From the NCBI GenBank assembly GCA_019414725.1, contig DXLM01000006.1, positions 6,509 through 70,508 of the forward strand: DNA of 64,000 nucleotides. Direction: 5' to 3'. A program made the translations under genes and the position numbers. The notes under the pieces are model-generated. The model had not been told where the DNA came from and did no database searches. It was given only the letters and a program-made list of their open reading frames with translations. Source of the DNA: Bacteroides sp. Lineage in GTDB: Bacteria > Bacteroidota > Bacteroidia > Bacteroidales > Bacteroidaceae. Positions 42,432-51,433 of this stretch are shown piece by piece (position 1 is the stretch's first letter; every line of letters begins with the position of its first letter).

Positions 42432-43382
42432 ATGAAAAGAAAAAAAATGATTATTGGAACGAGTAGTATATTCGTTCTGCTTATTATAATCCTACTTGGA
42501 GGCAGTCAATATATGCTGAACTATTCCTTACGCCCTGAAAACAGAGGAAAGAATTTGGAAAGTTCCTGGCAATATATGTTTAAGACTTACCCCTATCTAA
42601 AACCGTGGATAGATAGTCTGAAACAGAACCAAGCACTGAAGGATACCTTTATCTATTCTCCCGACCACGTAAAACTGCATGCTTACTATGTGGCTTCCAG
42701 CCGCCCGACAGCCAAAACCGCAGTTATAGTACACGGGTATACAGACAATGCCATCCGCATGATGATGATAGGTTATCTATACAATAAAAAACTGGATTTC
42801 AACATCCTCCTACCAGATTTACGCGACACTGGCCTGAGCGGTGGAAATGCCATACAAATGGGATGGTTAGACCGCAAAGATGTAACACAATGGATGGAGG
42901 TTGCCAATCGAATTTACGGTGACAGCACCAGCATGGTAGTACATGGAATCTCGATGGGTGCAGCCACCACTATGATGGTTTCGGGCGAACTGCAGCCCGA
43001 CTATGTGAAATGTTTTGTTGAGGACTGCGGATATACCAGCGTATGGGACCAATTTTCCAAAGAACTGAAAGAACAATTCGGCTTGCCTCAATTCCCGTTA
43101 ATGTACACCGCCGACTGGTTATGCCAGCTGGAATATGGATGGGGGTTCAAAGAAGCATCCGCATTGAAACAGGTAGCCCGATGCCATCTGCCCATGTTCT
43201 TTATCCATGGTGATAAAGATGACTACGTACCCACATGGATGATGTACAAATTGTATGAGGCAAAACCTCAGCCCAAAGCATTATGGATAGTTCCGGAAGC
43301 AGACCATGCACATTCCTATCTGTTCAATACTGAAGAATATACCCAAAAAGTAAAAGCATTTGTAGACAAATACATCCAATGA
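42432..43382 (+). CDS. Membrane-anchored alpha/beta hydrolase
   Basis: A 316-residue protein with one N-terminal membrane helix (IIGTSSIFVLLIIILLGGSQ). It has an alpha/beta-hydrolase core with the oxyanion segment VIVHGYTDNAIRM, nucleophile elbow VHGISMGAATTM (Ser in GISMG), acid HGDKDDYVP and histidine EADHAHSY, so the catalytic triad is complete. The substrate is unknown; similar proteins are annotated as bacterial BEM46-type hydrolases. Its stop overlaps the next start (ATGA), coupling it with the TPM-domain gene. Confidence 0.92.
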   Translation: MKRKKMIIGTSSIFVLLIIILLGGSQYMLNYSLRPENRGKNLESSWQYMFKTYPYLKPWIDSLKQNQALKDTFIYSPDHVKLHAYYVASSRPTAKTAVIVHGYTDNAIRMMMIGYLYNKKLDFNILLPDLRDTGLSGGNAIQMGWLDRKDVTQWMEVANRIYGDSTSMVVHGISMGAATTMMVSGELQPDYVKCFVEDCGYTSVWDQFSKELKEQFGLPQFPLMYTADWLCQLEYGWGFKEASALKQVARCHLPMFFIHGDKDDYVPTWMMYKLYEAKPQPKALWIVPEADHAHSYLFNTEEYTQKVKAFVDKYIQ

Positions 43383-44299
43383 GAAAATTGACATTTTTAC
43401 TTACTTTTTTCATGCTTCTAGGCTCCGTCCAGCTTCAAGCCAAAGAATATGCCATAAAAGACATACCGATGGTACATTTGCAAAACCGTACCCGCTACGT
43501 CAGCAATCCCGACAGTATCCTTTCATCCACCGCTGTCACCACTATGGACAGCATCCTCTACGCTTTAGAGCAAAAAACAGGTATACAGACATTAGTGGTA
43601 GCGGTAACAGGCATAGAGGGAGGTGATTGTTTTGATTTTGCCCACCGGCTGGGACAGGAAACGGGCGTAGGACAAAAGGAACGTGACAATGGATTGGTCA
43701 TCTTGCTTTCCACCGACGAACGGTGTGTGCAATTCGCTACCGGATATGGCCTTGAAGGGATATTGCCGGATGCCATCTGCAAACGGATTCAGAACCGCTA
43801 TATGCTGCCCTATTTCAAGGACAATAACTGGAACGCCGGAATGGTAGCAGGAATACGGGCTGTAAACGGCTACCTGGACGGTTCCATGGAAAATATCGGC
43901 AATGACGAAAGCGAAGATGATCCCTTGGAATTCATTATCATCTTTTTTGTGATTTTTGGAGGATTTATTGGCATCGGATTGTATGCAAACTGGCGTAAAA
44001 CACGCTGCCCCCATTGCAAAAAACACAAACTGCAACGTCTTTCCTCCAAAGTTATAGACCGAAGTAACGGAACAAAGACTGAAGAAGTAGTATATAAATG
44101 CAGAAATTGCGGACATATCCTCAGACGGAAAGAACGGTCGAGAGATGAAAATTACAAAGGCCCCCGAGGAGGAGGGCCGTTCATAGGCGGAATGGGAGGA
44201 GGATTTTTTGGTGGCCACGGTGGAAGTGGAGGCGGATTTAGCGGAGGAAGTTTCGGAGGTGGAAGCTTTGGAGGCGGAGGAGCCGGAAGCCGTTTTTAA
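43379..44299 (+). CDS. TPM-domain (YgcG-like) membrane protein
   Basis: A 306-residue protein: signal peptide (MRKLTFLLTFFMLLGSVQLQA), then a TPM domain at about 25-160 (STAVTTMDSILYALEQKTGI, VQFATGYGLEGILPDAICKR). One transmembrane helix follows (FIIIFFVIFGGFIGIGLYAN, about 183-202), then a zinc-ribbon-like CPHC...CRNC segment (about 208-243) and a Gly/Ser/Phe-rich C-terminus. The family pairs with LemA, as here (37-nt gap). The role is suspected in photosystem or membrane-protein maintenance in other lineages; unclear in Bacteroides. Confidence 0.93.
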   Translation: MRKLTFLLTFFMLLGSVQLQAKEYAIKDIPMVHLQNRTRYVSNPDSILSSTAVTTMDSILYALEQKTGIQTLVVAVTGIEGGDCFDFAHRLGQETGVGQKERDNGLVILLSTDERCVQFATGYGLEGILPDAICKRIQNRYMLPYFKDNNWNAGMVAGIRAVNGYLDGSMENIGNDESEDDPLEFIIIFFVIFGGFIGIGLYANWRKTRCPHCKKHKLQRLSSKVIDRSNGTKTEEVVYKCRNCGHILRRKERSRDENYKGPRGGGPFIGGMGGGFFGGHGGSGGGFSGGSFGGGSFGGGGAGSRF

Positions 44300-44335
44300 G
44301 AACAAGAATATTCATAATTTTAATAGTATATACAT

Positions 44336-44917
44336 ATGAAAAAGTCAACGATTATTGTAATAGTAGTCATTGTATTAATTGCCATTTGGGGAATAACCTC
44401 TTATAATGGTATGGTAAAAATGGATGAATCTGTCAGCACAGCGTGGAGCAATGTAGAAAACCAGTACCAACGCCGTTCTGATTTAATACCCAACCTGGTA
44501 AATACAGTAAAGGGATACGCCTCACACGAAAAAGAAACTTTTCAAGCCGTAGTAGACGCCCGTAGCAAAGCCACTCAGATGCAGATCAGCGCCGATGACC
44601 TGACTCCCGAAAAAATGCAGGCCTATCAAAAGGCACAAGGCGAAGTAGGTAGTGCATTGAGCCGCCTGCTCGCTATCACCGAAGCTTATCCCGACTTGAA
44701 AGCCAATGAGAACTTCAAAGAGTTGCAAGCACAATTGGAAGGTACAGAAAACCGGATCAGTGTAGAACGCAAAAGATTCAATGACACAGCACGGGCATAT
44801 AACACAGCCATCCGTACTTTCCCCCGTAACTTGCTTGCTGGCATGTTCGGATTTAACAAACGCCCATATTTTGAATCTGAGGAAGGAGCCGATAAAGCAC
44901 CTAAGGTAGAATTCTAA
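44336..44917 (+). CDS. lemA: LemA-family protein
   Basis: A 193-residue protein with an N-terminal membrane helix (STIIVIVVIVLIAIWGITSY) and a long helical-bundle domain. Family hallmarks are SVSTAWSNVENQYQRRSDLI followed by PNLVNTVKGYA, and NDTARAYNTAIRTFPRNLLA. It forms a gene pair with the TPM-domain protein upstream. No enzymatic function is known. A very strong hairpin follows 42 nt after the stop. Confidence 0.95.
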   Translation: MKKSTIIVIVVIVLIAIWGITSYNGMVKMDESVSTAWSNVENQYQRRSDLIPNLVNTVKGYASHEKETFQAVVDARSKATQMQISADDLTPEKMQAYQKAQGEVGSALSRLLAITEAYPDLKANENFKELQAQLEGTENRISVERKRFNDTARAYNTAIRTFPRNLLAGMFGFNKRPYFESEEGADKAPKVEF

Positions 44918-44959
44918 CTCGTAAAAGATACCTGTTTCCATCCTTAAGAAACAGTTTCC

Positions 44960-45027
44960 GGGTACGGATTGTATGAATTTTACAGTTTGGAATAAGAAAA
45001 ACTGTAAAATTCATACAATCCGTACCC
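44960..45027. repeat. 29-bp perfect inverted repeat (hairpin) between lemA and aroC
   Basis: Arms 44960-44988 and 44999-45027 are perfectly complementary, with a 10-nt loop (ggaataagaa). It starts gggtacggattgtatgaatt. There is no T-run directly after it, so it is not a simple terminator. Similar gtacggat wording recurs before metH (about 56676-56698). Confidence 0.9.
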
Positions 45028-45125
45028 CATTTTTATCCATTCTGCTAATTTTTCAGCAACAATCAAGTATATTATCCCTAAAATCATTATCTTTACGGAA
45101 AGAAACTTTTAAAACTACAAGCAAT

Positions 45126-46202
45126 ATGTTCAATTCATTTGGTAATATTTTCCGGTTAACCAGTTTCGGTGAATCCCATGGACCGGGAGTAGGCGGCGTC
45201 ATTGACGGCTTCCCTGCCGGTATTAAGATTGATATGGATTTCGTTCAGCAGGAACTGAACCGCCGCCGTCCCGGACAGTCATTACTTACCACCAGCCGCA
45301 AGGAGCCTGATACAGTGGAATTCCTTTCAGGTATATTCGAAGGCAAGTCCACCGGCTGCCCCATCGGATTTGTGGTATGGAACAAGAACCAACATTCAAA
45401 CGACTACGAGAATATCAAGAATCTGTTCCGCCCTTCACACGCAGATTATACTTATATGCAAAAATACGGAATCCGTGACTACCGTGGCGGGGGACGTTCA
45501 TCAGCACGAGAAACCATTTCACGTGTAGTAGCAGGAGCTTTAGCCAAATTGGCATTGAAACAACTAGGAATCAGTGTCACAGCTTATACCTCACAGGTAG
45601 GACCTGTCAAACTTGATAAAGATTACAAAAGCTATAACCTCGACTTGATAGAAACAAACGATGTGCGTTGTCCCGATCCGGAGAAAGCCAAGGAAATGGC
45701 AGAACTTATCTGGAAAATCAAAGGAGAAGGCGATACAATAGGCGGGGTAGTGAGTTGCGTCATCAAAGGATGCCCTATCGGACTAGGGCAACCCGTATTC
45801 GGTAAGTTACATGCCGCACTAGGAAATGCCATGTTAAGTATCAATGCCGTAAAAGGTTTCTCTTACGGACAAGGTTTTGACTCCATGGAGCTAAAAGGCA
45901 GTGAGCAGAATGATGTATTTTATAATAATAACGGAAGAGTAGAAACAAAAAGTAATTATTCCGGAGGAATACAAGGAGGCATCAGCAACGGGCAAGACAT
46001 TTACTTCCGTGTGGCATTCAAGCCAGTTGCCACAATTCTGATGGAGCAACATACAGTAAATATCAACGGCACAGACACGACCATGAAAGCCAAAGGGCGT
46101 CATGATGCCTGCGTACTGCCGCGTGCCGTCCCCATTGTAGAAGCCATGGCTGCCATGACCATTTTGGATTATTATCTGATAGACAGAACTACACAACTAT
46201 AA
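45126..46202 (+). CDS. aroC: Chorismate synthase
   Basis: FMN-dependent enzyme making chorismate from EPSP. 358 residues from the ATG at 45126 (MFNSFGNIFRLTSFGESHGP); upstream in-frame codons to 44973 run through the 29-bp hairpin and are not plausible protein. Conserved signatures: GESHGPGVGGVIDG, RRRPGQS, YRGGGRSSARET and KGRHDACVLPRAVPIVEAM. It begins a co-directional pair with the M20 peptidase gene 13 nt downstream. Confidence 0.98.
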   Translation: MFNSFGNIFRLTSFGESHGPGVGGVIDGFPAGIKIDMDFVQQELNRRRPGQSLLTTSRKEPDTVEFLSGIFEGKSTGCPIGFVVWNKNQHSNDYENIKNLFRPSHADYTYMQKYGIRDYRGGGRSSARETISRVVAGALAKLALKQLGISVTAYTSQVGPVKLDKDYKSYNLDLIETNDVRCPDPEKAKEMAELIWKIKGEGDTIGGVVSCVIKGCPIGLGQPVFGKLHAALGNAMLSINAVKGFSYGQGFDSMELKGSEQNDVFYNNNGRVETKSNYSGGIQGGISNGQDIYFRVAFKPVATILMEQHTVNINGTDTTMKAKGRHDACVLPRAVPIVEAMAAMTILDYYLIDRTTQL

Positions 46203-46215
46203 GAATCATTCAATT

Positions 46216-47568
46216 ATGGAAATAAAACAATACATTAAAGAAAATGAAGCGCGCTTCATGGAGGAACTTTTCAGCCTCATCCGTATTCCCAGTATCAGTG
46301 CTTTACCCGAACATAAAGACGATATGCTGGCCTGTGCCTTACGTTGGAAAGAACTTTTGTTGGCAGCCGGAGCAGACGAAGCCATGGTAATGCCCTCACA
46401 AGGCAATCCATTGGTATTTGCACAAAAGCATGTAAGCAATGATGCTCCTACCCTATTGATTTATGCCCACTATGACGTAATGCCTGCCGAGCCGTTGGAC
46501 CTGTGGAAAAGCCAGCCTTTTGAACCTGAAATTCGTGACGGACACATTTGGGCACGTGGAGCTGACGATGATAAAGGACAAGCCATGATCCAAGTAAAAG
46601 CATTCGAATACGTAGTAAAAAACGGACTGCTGAAACACAATGTGAAATTTATTTTCGAAGGTGAAGAAGAAATAGGTTCTCCCAGTCTGAATACCTTCAT
46701 CAAGGAACATAAGGAATTGCTGAAAGCCGATGTAATTCTTGTTTCGGATACCAGTATGCTAGGCGCGGATCTTCCCTCTCTGACCACAGGTTTACGAGGA
46801 CTGGCTTATTGGGAAATAGAAGTGACCGGTCCGAACCGTGACCTTCATTCCGGACACTTCGGCGGAGCGGTAGCCAATCCTATCAATACCCTGTGCAGTA
46901 TGTTAGCCCAAGTCATTGGCGAAGACGGACACATCACTATCCCCCATTTCTATGACGATGTAGAGGAAGTACCGGCAGCCGAACGTGAGATGATTGCACA
47001 AATTCCTTTCGACGAAAAAAAATACATGGAAGCCATCGGTGTAAAAGCACTGAAAGGTGAAAAAGGATATTCAACTTTAGAACGTAACAGCTGCCGTCCC
47101 TCTTTTGACATTTGTGGCATCTGGGGCGGATATACAGGCGAAGGTTCAAAAACAGTACTTCCCTCAAAAGCATATGCCAAGGTATCGTGCCGACTGGTTC
47201 CACATCAAAACCACGCTGTAATTTCCCAATTGTTTGTGGACTATATCCAGTCTATCGCTCCGGAATATGTACAAGTAAAAGTAACCCCGATGCACGGAGG
47301 CGAAGGATATGTATGCCCCATCACCTTGCCCGCTTACCAGGCTGCCGAAAAAGGCTTTGCTAAGGCATTCGGAAAAAAACCACTTGCCGTACGCCGTGGA
47401 GGAAGTATTCCTATCATCAGCGATTTTGAACAAATCCTAGGTATAAAGACCGTTCTCATGGGATTCGGATTGGAAAGTGACGCCATCCATTCGCCCAATG
47501 AAAACTTCTCTCTGGATATATTCCGCAAAGGAATTGAAGCTGTGGTAGAATTCCATCTCAATTATTAA
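46216..47568 (+). CDS. M20-family dipeptidase
   Basis: A 450-residue zinc metallopeptidase. Metal ligands are visible in YAHYDVMPAEP (His, Asp), WARGADDDKGQ and EGEEEIGS (the catalytic Glu pair). The dimerisation domain lies at about 195-330 and contains RDLHSGHFGGAVANPINTLC. The C-terminal His ligand region is near LESDAIHSPNENF. It probably cleaves dipeptides in the cytoplasm, as no signal peptide is present. It follows aroC by 13 nt and precedes the nitroreductase gene by 12 nt, suggesting one transcript. Confidence 0.94.
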   Translation: MEIKQYIKENEARFMEELFSLIRIPSISALPEHKDDMLACALRWKELLLAAGADEAMVMPSQGNPLVFAQKHVSNDAPTLLIYAHYDVMPAEPLDLWKSQPFEPEIRDGHIWARGADDDKGQAMIQVKAFEYVVKNGLLKHNVKFIFEGEEEIGSPSLNTFIKEHKELLKADVILVSDTSMLGADLPSLTTGLRGLAYWEIEVTGPNRDLHSGHFGGAVANPINTLCSMLAQVIGEDGHITIPHFYDDVEEVPAAEREMIAQIPFDEKKYMEAIGVKALKGEKGYSTLERNSCRPSFDICGIWGGYTGEGSKTVLPSKAYAKVSCRLVPHQNHAVISQLFVDYIQSIAPEYVQVKVTPMHGGEGYVCPITLPAYQAAEKGFAKAFGKKPLAVRRGGSIPIISDFEQILGIKTVLMGFGLESDAIHSPNENFSLDIFRKGIEAVVEFHLNY

Positions 47569-47580
47569 TCAATAATAAAA

Positions 47581-48210
47581 ATGAATGCGGCAACAATCTT
47601 TAAAACTCTGACAACTGTTACTCTTTCAATAACATTACTAATTACAGGAGGTTGTAACAATATGGAAGCAAAAAAAGAAGAAACAGGAAAGAACACGGCT
47701 ATAGAAAATATCTTTGCCCGAAAGAGCGTCCGGACCTATACACCCCAACCGATAGAAAAAGAAAAAGTGGATTTATTAGTAAAAGCTGCCATGGCTGCAC
47801 CGACAGCAGTAAACAAGCAGCCCTGGGCTTTCGTGGTAGTGGATGACCGTAAAGTATTGGATAAACTGGCCGCCGAACTGCCTTATGCCAAAATGACGGC
47901 ACAGGCTCCGCTAGCCATCGTGGTTTGTGGTGATTTAAGCAAAGCCCTGAACGGAGAAACAGATAGGTACTGGATGCTGGACTGCTCTGCCGCATCCGAA
48001 AATCTGTTGCTGGCAGCAGAATCAATGGGGTTGGGAGCGGTATGGACTGCGGTCTATCCGGAGAACGACCGCATTGCAAAGGTTAGGTCAGTCTTGTCTT
48101 TACCAGACCATATCATTCCTTTCAATTTGATTCCGGTAGGTTATCCGCAACATCGGGAAGAAGCTAAAGACAAATTCAAGACCGAAAATATCCATTATAA
48201 CAAATGGTGA
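47581..48210 (+). CDS. Nitroreductase-family flavoprotein with lipoprotein-type signal
   Basis: A 209-residue protein. The nitroreductase fold begins near residue 43 with the FMN-binding ARKSVRTYTPQPIEKEKVDL, followed by AAMAAPTAVNKQPWAFVVVD, LDCSAASENLLLAAESMGLG and VGYPQHREEAKD. Unusually, a hydrophobic N-terminus ends in LLITGGCNN, a lipobox, which would place a flavoenzyme outside the cytoplasm. The sequence N-terminal of the lipobox could instead be a mis-chosen start; no ATG between them gives a better fit. The substrate is unknown. A hairpin (48236-48264) follows. Confidence 0.92.
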   Translation: MNAATIFKTLTTVTLSITLLITGGCNNMEAKKEETGKNTAIENIFARKSVRTYTPQPIEKEKVDLLVKAAMAAPTAVNKQPWAFVVVDDRKVLDKLAAELPYAKMTAQAPLAIVVCGDLSKALNGETDRYWMLDCSAASENLLLAAESMGLGAVWTAVYPENDRIAKVRSVLSLPDHIIPFNLIPVGYPQHREEAKDKFKTENIHYNKW

Positions 48211-48235
48211 ACAAAGGTCTAGAAATATAAATTAA

Positions 48236-48264
48236 GTCGGCTGGTTTAATATAAATCAGCCGAC
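48236..48264 (+). terminator. Hairpin after the nitroreductase gene
   Basis: A 13-bp stem with one wobble (core gtcggctg/cagccgac) and a 3-nt loop, 25 nt beyond the stop. The T-run after it is weak. Confidence 0.65.
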
Positions 48265-48297
48265 AATCTCTTTCCATTCATCCATAATCAATTTTTC

Positions 48298-48546
48298 TCA
48301 ATCTCTATTAGCCTTATCAAGTTTCTTTTTGGCTTTTTCTATCTTGCTTTTAGCTTTATCCAAGGTTTCCCCAACCTCATCGGCTTTATCCTCAATTTGA
48401 TCTTTGGCATCATCCACCACATCTTCAACCGATTCTTTGGCTTTTTCTATACGCTCCTCGAATTTATCCTTTCCTTTCTTTTCGCCACAAGATGTAACAG
48501 CAAACACCGTCATGCACACTAACACTGTAAATAATTGTCTTTTCAT
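48298..48546 (-). CDS. Small charged helical lipoprotein (YtxH-like)
   Basis: An 82-residue protein. The signal peptide ends in AVTSCGEKK (lipobox Cys20). The mature part is one long amphipathic helix of alternating Lys/Glu/Asp heptads (IEKAKESVEDVVDDAKDQIE and DKAKSKIEKAKKKLDKANRD), similar in style to YtxH-like or stress-protein repeats. It has a perfect Bacteroidetes promoter upstream. Function unknown; probably an envelope stress or spacer protein. Confidence 0.85.
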   Translation of the reverse strand: MKRQLFTVLVCMTVFAVTSCGEKKGKDKFEERIEKAKESVEDVVDDAKDQIEDKADEVGETLDKAKSKIEKAKKKLDKANRD

Positions 48547-48587
48547 ACTTTTTCTATTTGATTATAAACTTGATTTTAAACTATGTT

Positions 48588-48619
48588 CAAATATAAGCAT
48601 ATAGCCTATTTCTTACAAA
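48588..48619 (-). promoter_or_regulatory. Promoter of the small helical lipoprotein gene
   Basis: On the minus strand TTTG (plus-strand 48616-48619), 20 nt, TATATTTG (48588-48595). The transcript leader would be about 35 nt. Confidence 0.75.
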
Positions 48620-48684
48620 TTCAACCTGTTCTTTGATACATATAAAATCTAAATCCGACAGGAAAAAAACTTATCCCATCAAAA

Positions 48685-48709
48685 AAAGCCACCATAGCAA
48701 GGTGGCTTT
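48685..48709 (-). terminator. Terminator after the PepSY-like gene
   Basis: On the minus strand a 9-bp stem AAAGCCACC/GGTGGCTTT, followed by a T-run (plus-strand A-run at 48681-48687), about 43 nt beyond the stop codon. Confidence 0.85.
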
Positions 48710-48751
48710 CAATATATTAATAAAACATTCAATTCTATACTACCTGTCAAA

Positions 48752-49075
48752 CTACTTTGTAGCAGGAGCCGTTTTAGCAGGAGCCGTCTTTATATTAATA
48801 AGAATACTATTTTCAACCCCTTCCTTGGTTACATATATTATTCTATATGCCTTCACCCCTTCTTCTTTCAGAGAAAGAGAAGCACTTTTAAGAGTTGATT
48901 CGGGATATTTTTTGGCTATGGCATCTTTAACAGATTGAGGAACCTCTTTCAGGTCTATGTTTTTAAATCCGTCTTCAACGGCAACTGTATCATTCTTTAC
49001 TTTCATGGTATCATCAGCCATGACAAAAGTTCCTACACCAAAAAGGAATACAAGTGATAAAAATATCTTTTTCAT
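48752..49075 (-). CDS. Exported PepSY-like small protein
   Basis: A 107-residue protein with a signal peptide (MKKIFLSLVFLFGVGTFVMA). The core is IDLKEVPQSVKDAIAKKYPE, then STLKSASLSLKEEGVKAYRI, a PepSY/DUF2874-like pattern. The C-terminus has a short Ala/Lys/Pro repeat (TAPAKTAPATK). It is a paralogue of the protein at 61223-61528, with which it shares the ELPQAVQDAIKK-type segment. Probably periplasmic; the role is unknown, possibly inhibitory or binding. Confidence 0.87.
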   Translation of the reverse strand: MKKIFLSLVFLFGVGTFVMADDTMKVKNDTVAVEDGFKNIDLKEVPQSVKDAIAKKYPESTLKSASLSLKEEGVKAYRIIYVTKEGVENSILINIKTAPAKTAPATK

Positions 49076-49431
49076 AATGGTTAAATTTAAATGTTTACCT
49101 ACCGACAGATATCATAAAAGACAAGAAAAATATACATCATATTCAGTCATTTCCTCCCATTAGAATATCTTCGCCAAGTAAGAATACTAAACTAAGAAAA
49201 TTATATTGAGAACTAAATTATCAAGAAAAGAAGTACATACCAAATATATAAACTAAAGTTTGTGGAAATAAACATTCTTTAATCCACACCAGCTTATGCT
49301 TCCACAGGCTTATTTATTCCGGCTTTCCTGATCATTAAGTAAATAGGCTTCTGTAGAGATAGTTGTACAAACGTTTGGCATAATGCAGCAAAATACGTAC
49401 TTTTGCGACTCATTTATAAAATACAGTTTGA
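49076..49431. promoter_or_regulatory. Intergenic region with the xpt promoter
   Basis: About 356 bases, no gene. A full consensus promoter lies at TTTG (49374-49377), 20 nt, TACTTTTG (49398-49405), giving a leader of only about 20 nt before the xpt ATG at 49432. That leaves no room for a purine riboswitch. The rest is AT-rich and I see nothing else in it. Confidence 0.85.
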
Positions 49432-49998
49432 ATGAAAGCATTAAAAGAACGCATTTTACGGGACGGAAAATGTTTCGAAGGAGGAATACTGAAAGTAGAC
49501 AATTTCATCAATCACCAAATGGATCCTATCCTCATGAAATCCATTGCTGTAGAATTTGTACGCCGTTTCGCCTCTACCAATATCAATAAAGTTATGACCA
49601 TCGAAGCCAGTGGTATAGCTCCCGCCATCATGGTAGGCTACTTACTGGAACTTCCAGTTGTCTTCGCCAAGAAAAAGAAACCCGTCACAATGGAAAATAT
49701 GCTCACCACCAGTGTATATTCATTTACTAAAGACCGTTCTTATGATGTATGTGTCAGCAAAGATTTCCTGTCCAAAGGAGACCGTGTTCTTTTTATTGAC
49801 GACTTTCTCGCCAACGGCAATGCAGCCAAGGGTATCATCGATTTGGTAGAAAAAGCCGGAGCCGAACTGTCCGGAATGGGATTCATCATCGAAAAAGCAT
49901 TCCAACATGGCGGAGATTATTTGCGTAATGCAGGTATCCGCGTAGAATCATTGGCCATCATTGAAAGTCTGGACAATTGTGAAATCAAAATAAGATAA
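49432..49998 (+). CDS. xpt: Xanthine phosphoribosyltransferase
   Basis: Salvages xanthine to XMP. 188 residues, matching the Xpt family: MKALKERILRDGKCFEGGIL start, FINHQMDPILM, and the PRPP-binding VLFIDDFLANGNAAKGIIDL. It is followed after 4 nt by a NCS2 xanthine/uracil permease gene, forming a xanthine uptake and salvage operon. A strong promoter lies directly upstream. Confidence 0.96.
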   Translation: MKALKERILRDGKCFEGGILKVDNFINHQMDPILMKSIAVEFVRRFASTNINKVMTIEASGIAPAIMVGYLLELPVVFAKKKKPVTMENMLTTSVYSFTKDRSYDVCVSKDFLSKGDRVLFIDDFLANGNAAKGIIDLVEKAGAELSGMGFIIEKAFQHGGDYLRNAGIRVESLAIIESLDNCEIKIR

Positions 49999-50002
49999 CC
50001 CC

Positions 50003-51337
50003 ATGCAGGAATCTCAAACCGCCCAATCCAATACCGGACTGATTTACGGATTGAACGACCGCCCCCCTGTACGAGAGGCCATTTTTGCTGCCATACAGCA
50101 TTTACTTGCTATTTTTGTAGCCATCATCACTCCGCCTCTTATCATCGCTGGAGCATTAAAACTGGATTTGGAAACCACCAGTTTCCTAGTATCCATGTCT
50201 CTCTTTGCCTCAGGTATTTCTACCTTTATCCAATGCAGACGGATAGGAGGCATCGGCACCGGTCTCTTATGTATCCAAGGAACCAGTTTTTCATTTATCG
50301 GTCCCATCATCTCGGCAGGTATGCTGGGCGGACTTCCACTGATTTTCGGCACTTGCATCGTGGCATCATCTGTAGAGATGGTCATCAGCCGCATCTTAAA
50401 ATATACCCGCAAAATAATCACCCCTCTGGTATCGGGCATTGTAGTCACTTTGATTGGAATGAGCCTGATAAAAGTAGGTATCACAGCTTGTGGCGGGGGT
50501 GTCTCTGCTCAAAGCAACGGCACTTTCGGAAGTTTTGAGAATCTAGGTCTAGCTCTGCTAGTACTTATCCTCATCATCCTTTTTAATAGAAGTTCCAACC
50601 GCTACCTACGCATGAGTTCCATCGTTATCGGTTTGATTATAGGATATTTAGTTGCCTGGGGTCTCGGTAGAATTGATTTCTCGGCAGTACAAAGTTTTGG
50701 TGGTTTCAATATTCCCCTCCCATTCAAATACGGACTGGATTTCGACTTCTCCGCATTCATAGCTTTGGGGTTAGTATTTTTGATAACAGCCATAGAAGCC
50801 TATGGAGACATTACTGCCAATTCACTGATATCAGGAGAACCTGTAGAAGGAAAAACATTCATCAAACGTGCTTCAGGAGGAATTTTGGCAGACGGATTCA
50901 ATTCGATGCTGGCAGGTATTCTCAACTCTTTTCCAAACTCCGTTTTCGCGCAAAATAACGGTATGATACAACTGACAGGAGTAGCCAGCCGATATGTAGG
51001 CTATTACATTGCAGGTTTTCTTATTCTATTAGGATTATTTCCCAGTGTAGGATTAATTTTCTCCCTAATGCCCGAACCTGTATTGGGAGGCGCTACTTTA
51101 CTGATGTTCGGAACAGTAGCTTCAGCAGGCATTCGCATTATCGCAGCACAGAAGATCAACAACCGGAAAGCAACATTAGTCATCGCACTTAGTTTCGCTT
51201 TAGGTTTAAGTGTAGAAATGGTTCCTGAAATACTATGTCAATTTCCGGAATCAATAAAGAATATTTTCTCATCCGGCATTACAACAGGCGGAGTGACTGC
51301 TATCATTTCAAATGCACTGATACGGATGAAAGAGTAA
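50003..51337 (+). CDS. NCS2-family xanthine/uracil permease
   Basis: A 444-residue inner-membrane transporter with about 12-14 hydrophobic segments. Family features: AIQHLLAIFVAIITPPLIIA, GTGLLCIQGTSFSFIGPII, FLITAIEAYGDITANSLISG (the TM8 segment) and NSFPNSVFAQNNGMIQLTGV (the TM10 region). Co-transcription with xpt favours xanthine as substrate. The nucleobase specificity itself cannot be read from the sequence. Confidence 0.94.
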   Translation: MQESQTAQSNTGLIYGLNDRPPVREAIFAAIQHLLAIFVAIITPPLIIAGALKLDLETTSFLVSMSLFASGISTFIQCRRIGGIGTGLLCIQGTSFSFIGPIISAGMLGGLPLIFGTCIVASSVEMVISRILKYTRKIITPLVSGIVVTLIGMSLIKVGITACGGGVSAQSNGTFGSFENLGLALLVLILIILFNRSSNRYLRMSSIVIGLIIGYLVAWGLGRIDFSAVQSFGGFNIPLPFKYGLDFDFSAFIALGLVFLITAIEAYGDITANSLISGEPVEGKTFIKRASGGILADGFNSMLAGILNSFPNSVFAQNNGMIQLTGVASRYVGYYIAGFLILLGLFPSVGLIFSLMPEPVLGGATLLMFGTVASAGIRIIAAQKINNRKATLVIALSFALGLSVEMVPEILCQFPESIKNIFSSGITTGGVTAIISNALIRMKE

Positions 51338-51433
51338 AAACAAGTAATTTTCTCATAATTTGGAACTAAAGCATTAACTTTCTTTGCAAATCAGCCAAGA
51401 AAGGGAGAATAATATATATCTTTGTTCCAAAAT

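Noticed and set aside
44973..45125. Longer N-terminus for chorismate synthase
   Set aside because: It would translate half of the 29-bp hairpin; the family starts at MFNSFGNIFR.
49076..49431. Purine riboswitch ahead of xpt
   Set aside because: The promoter lies only about 27 nt before the ATG, leaving no room for an aptamer in the transcript.
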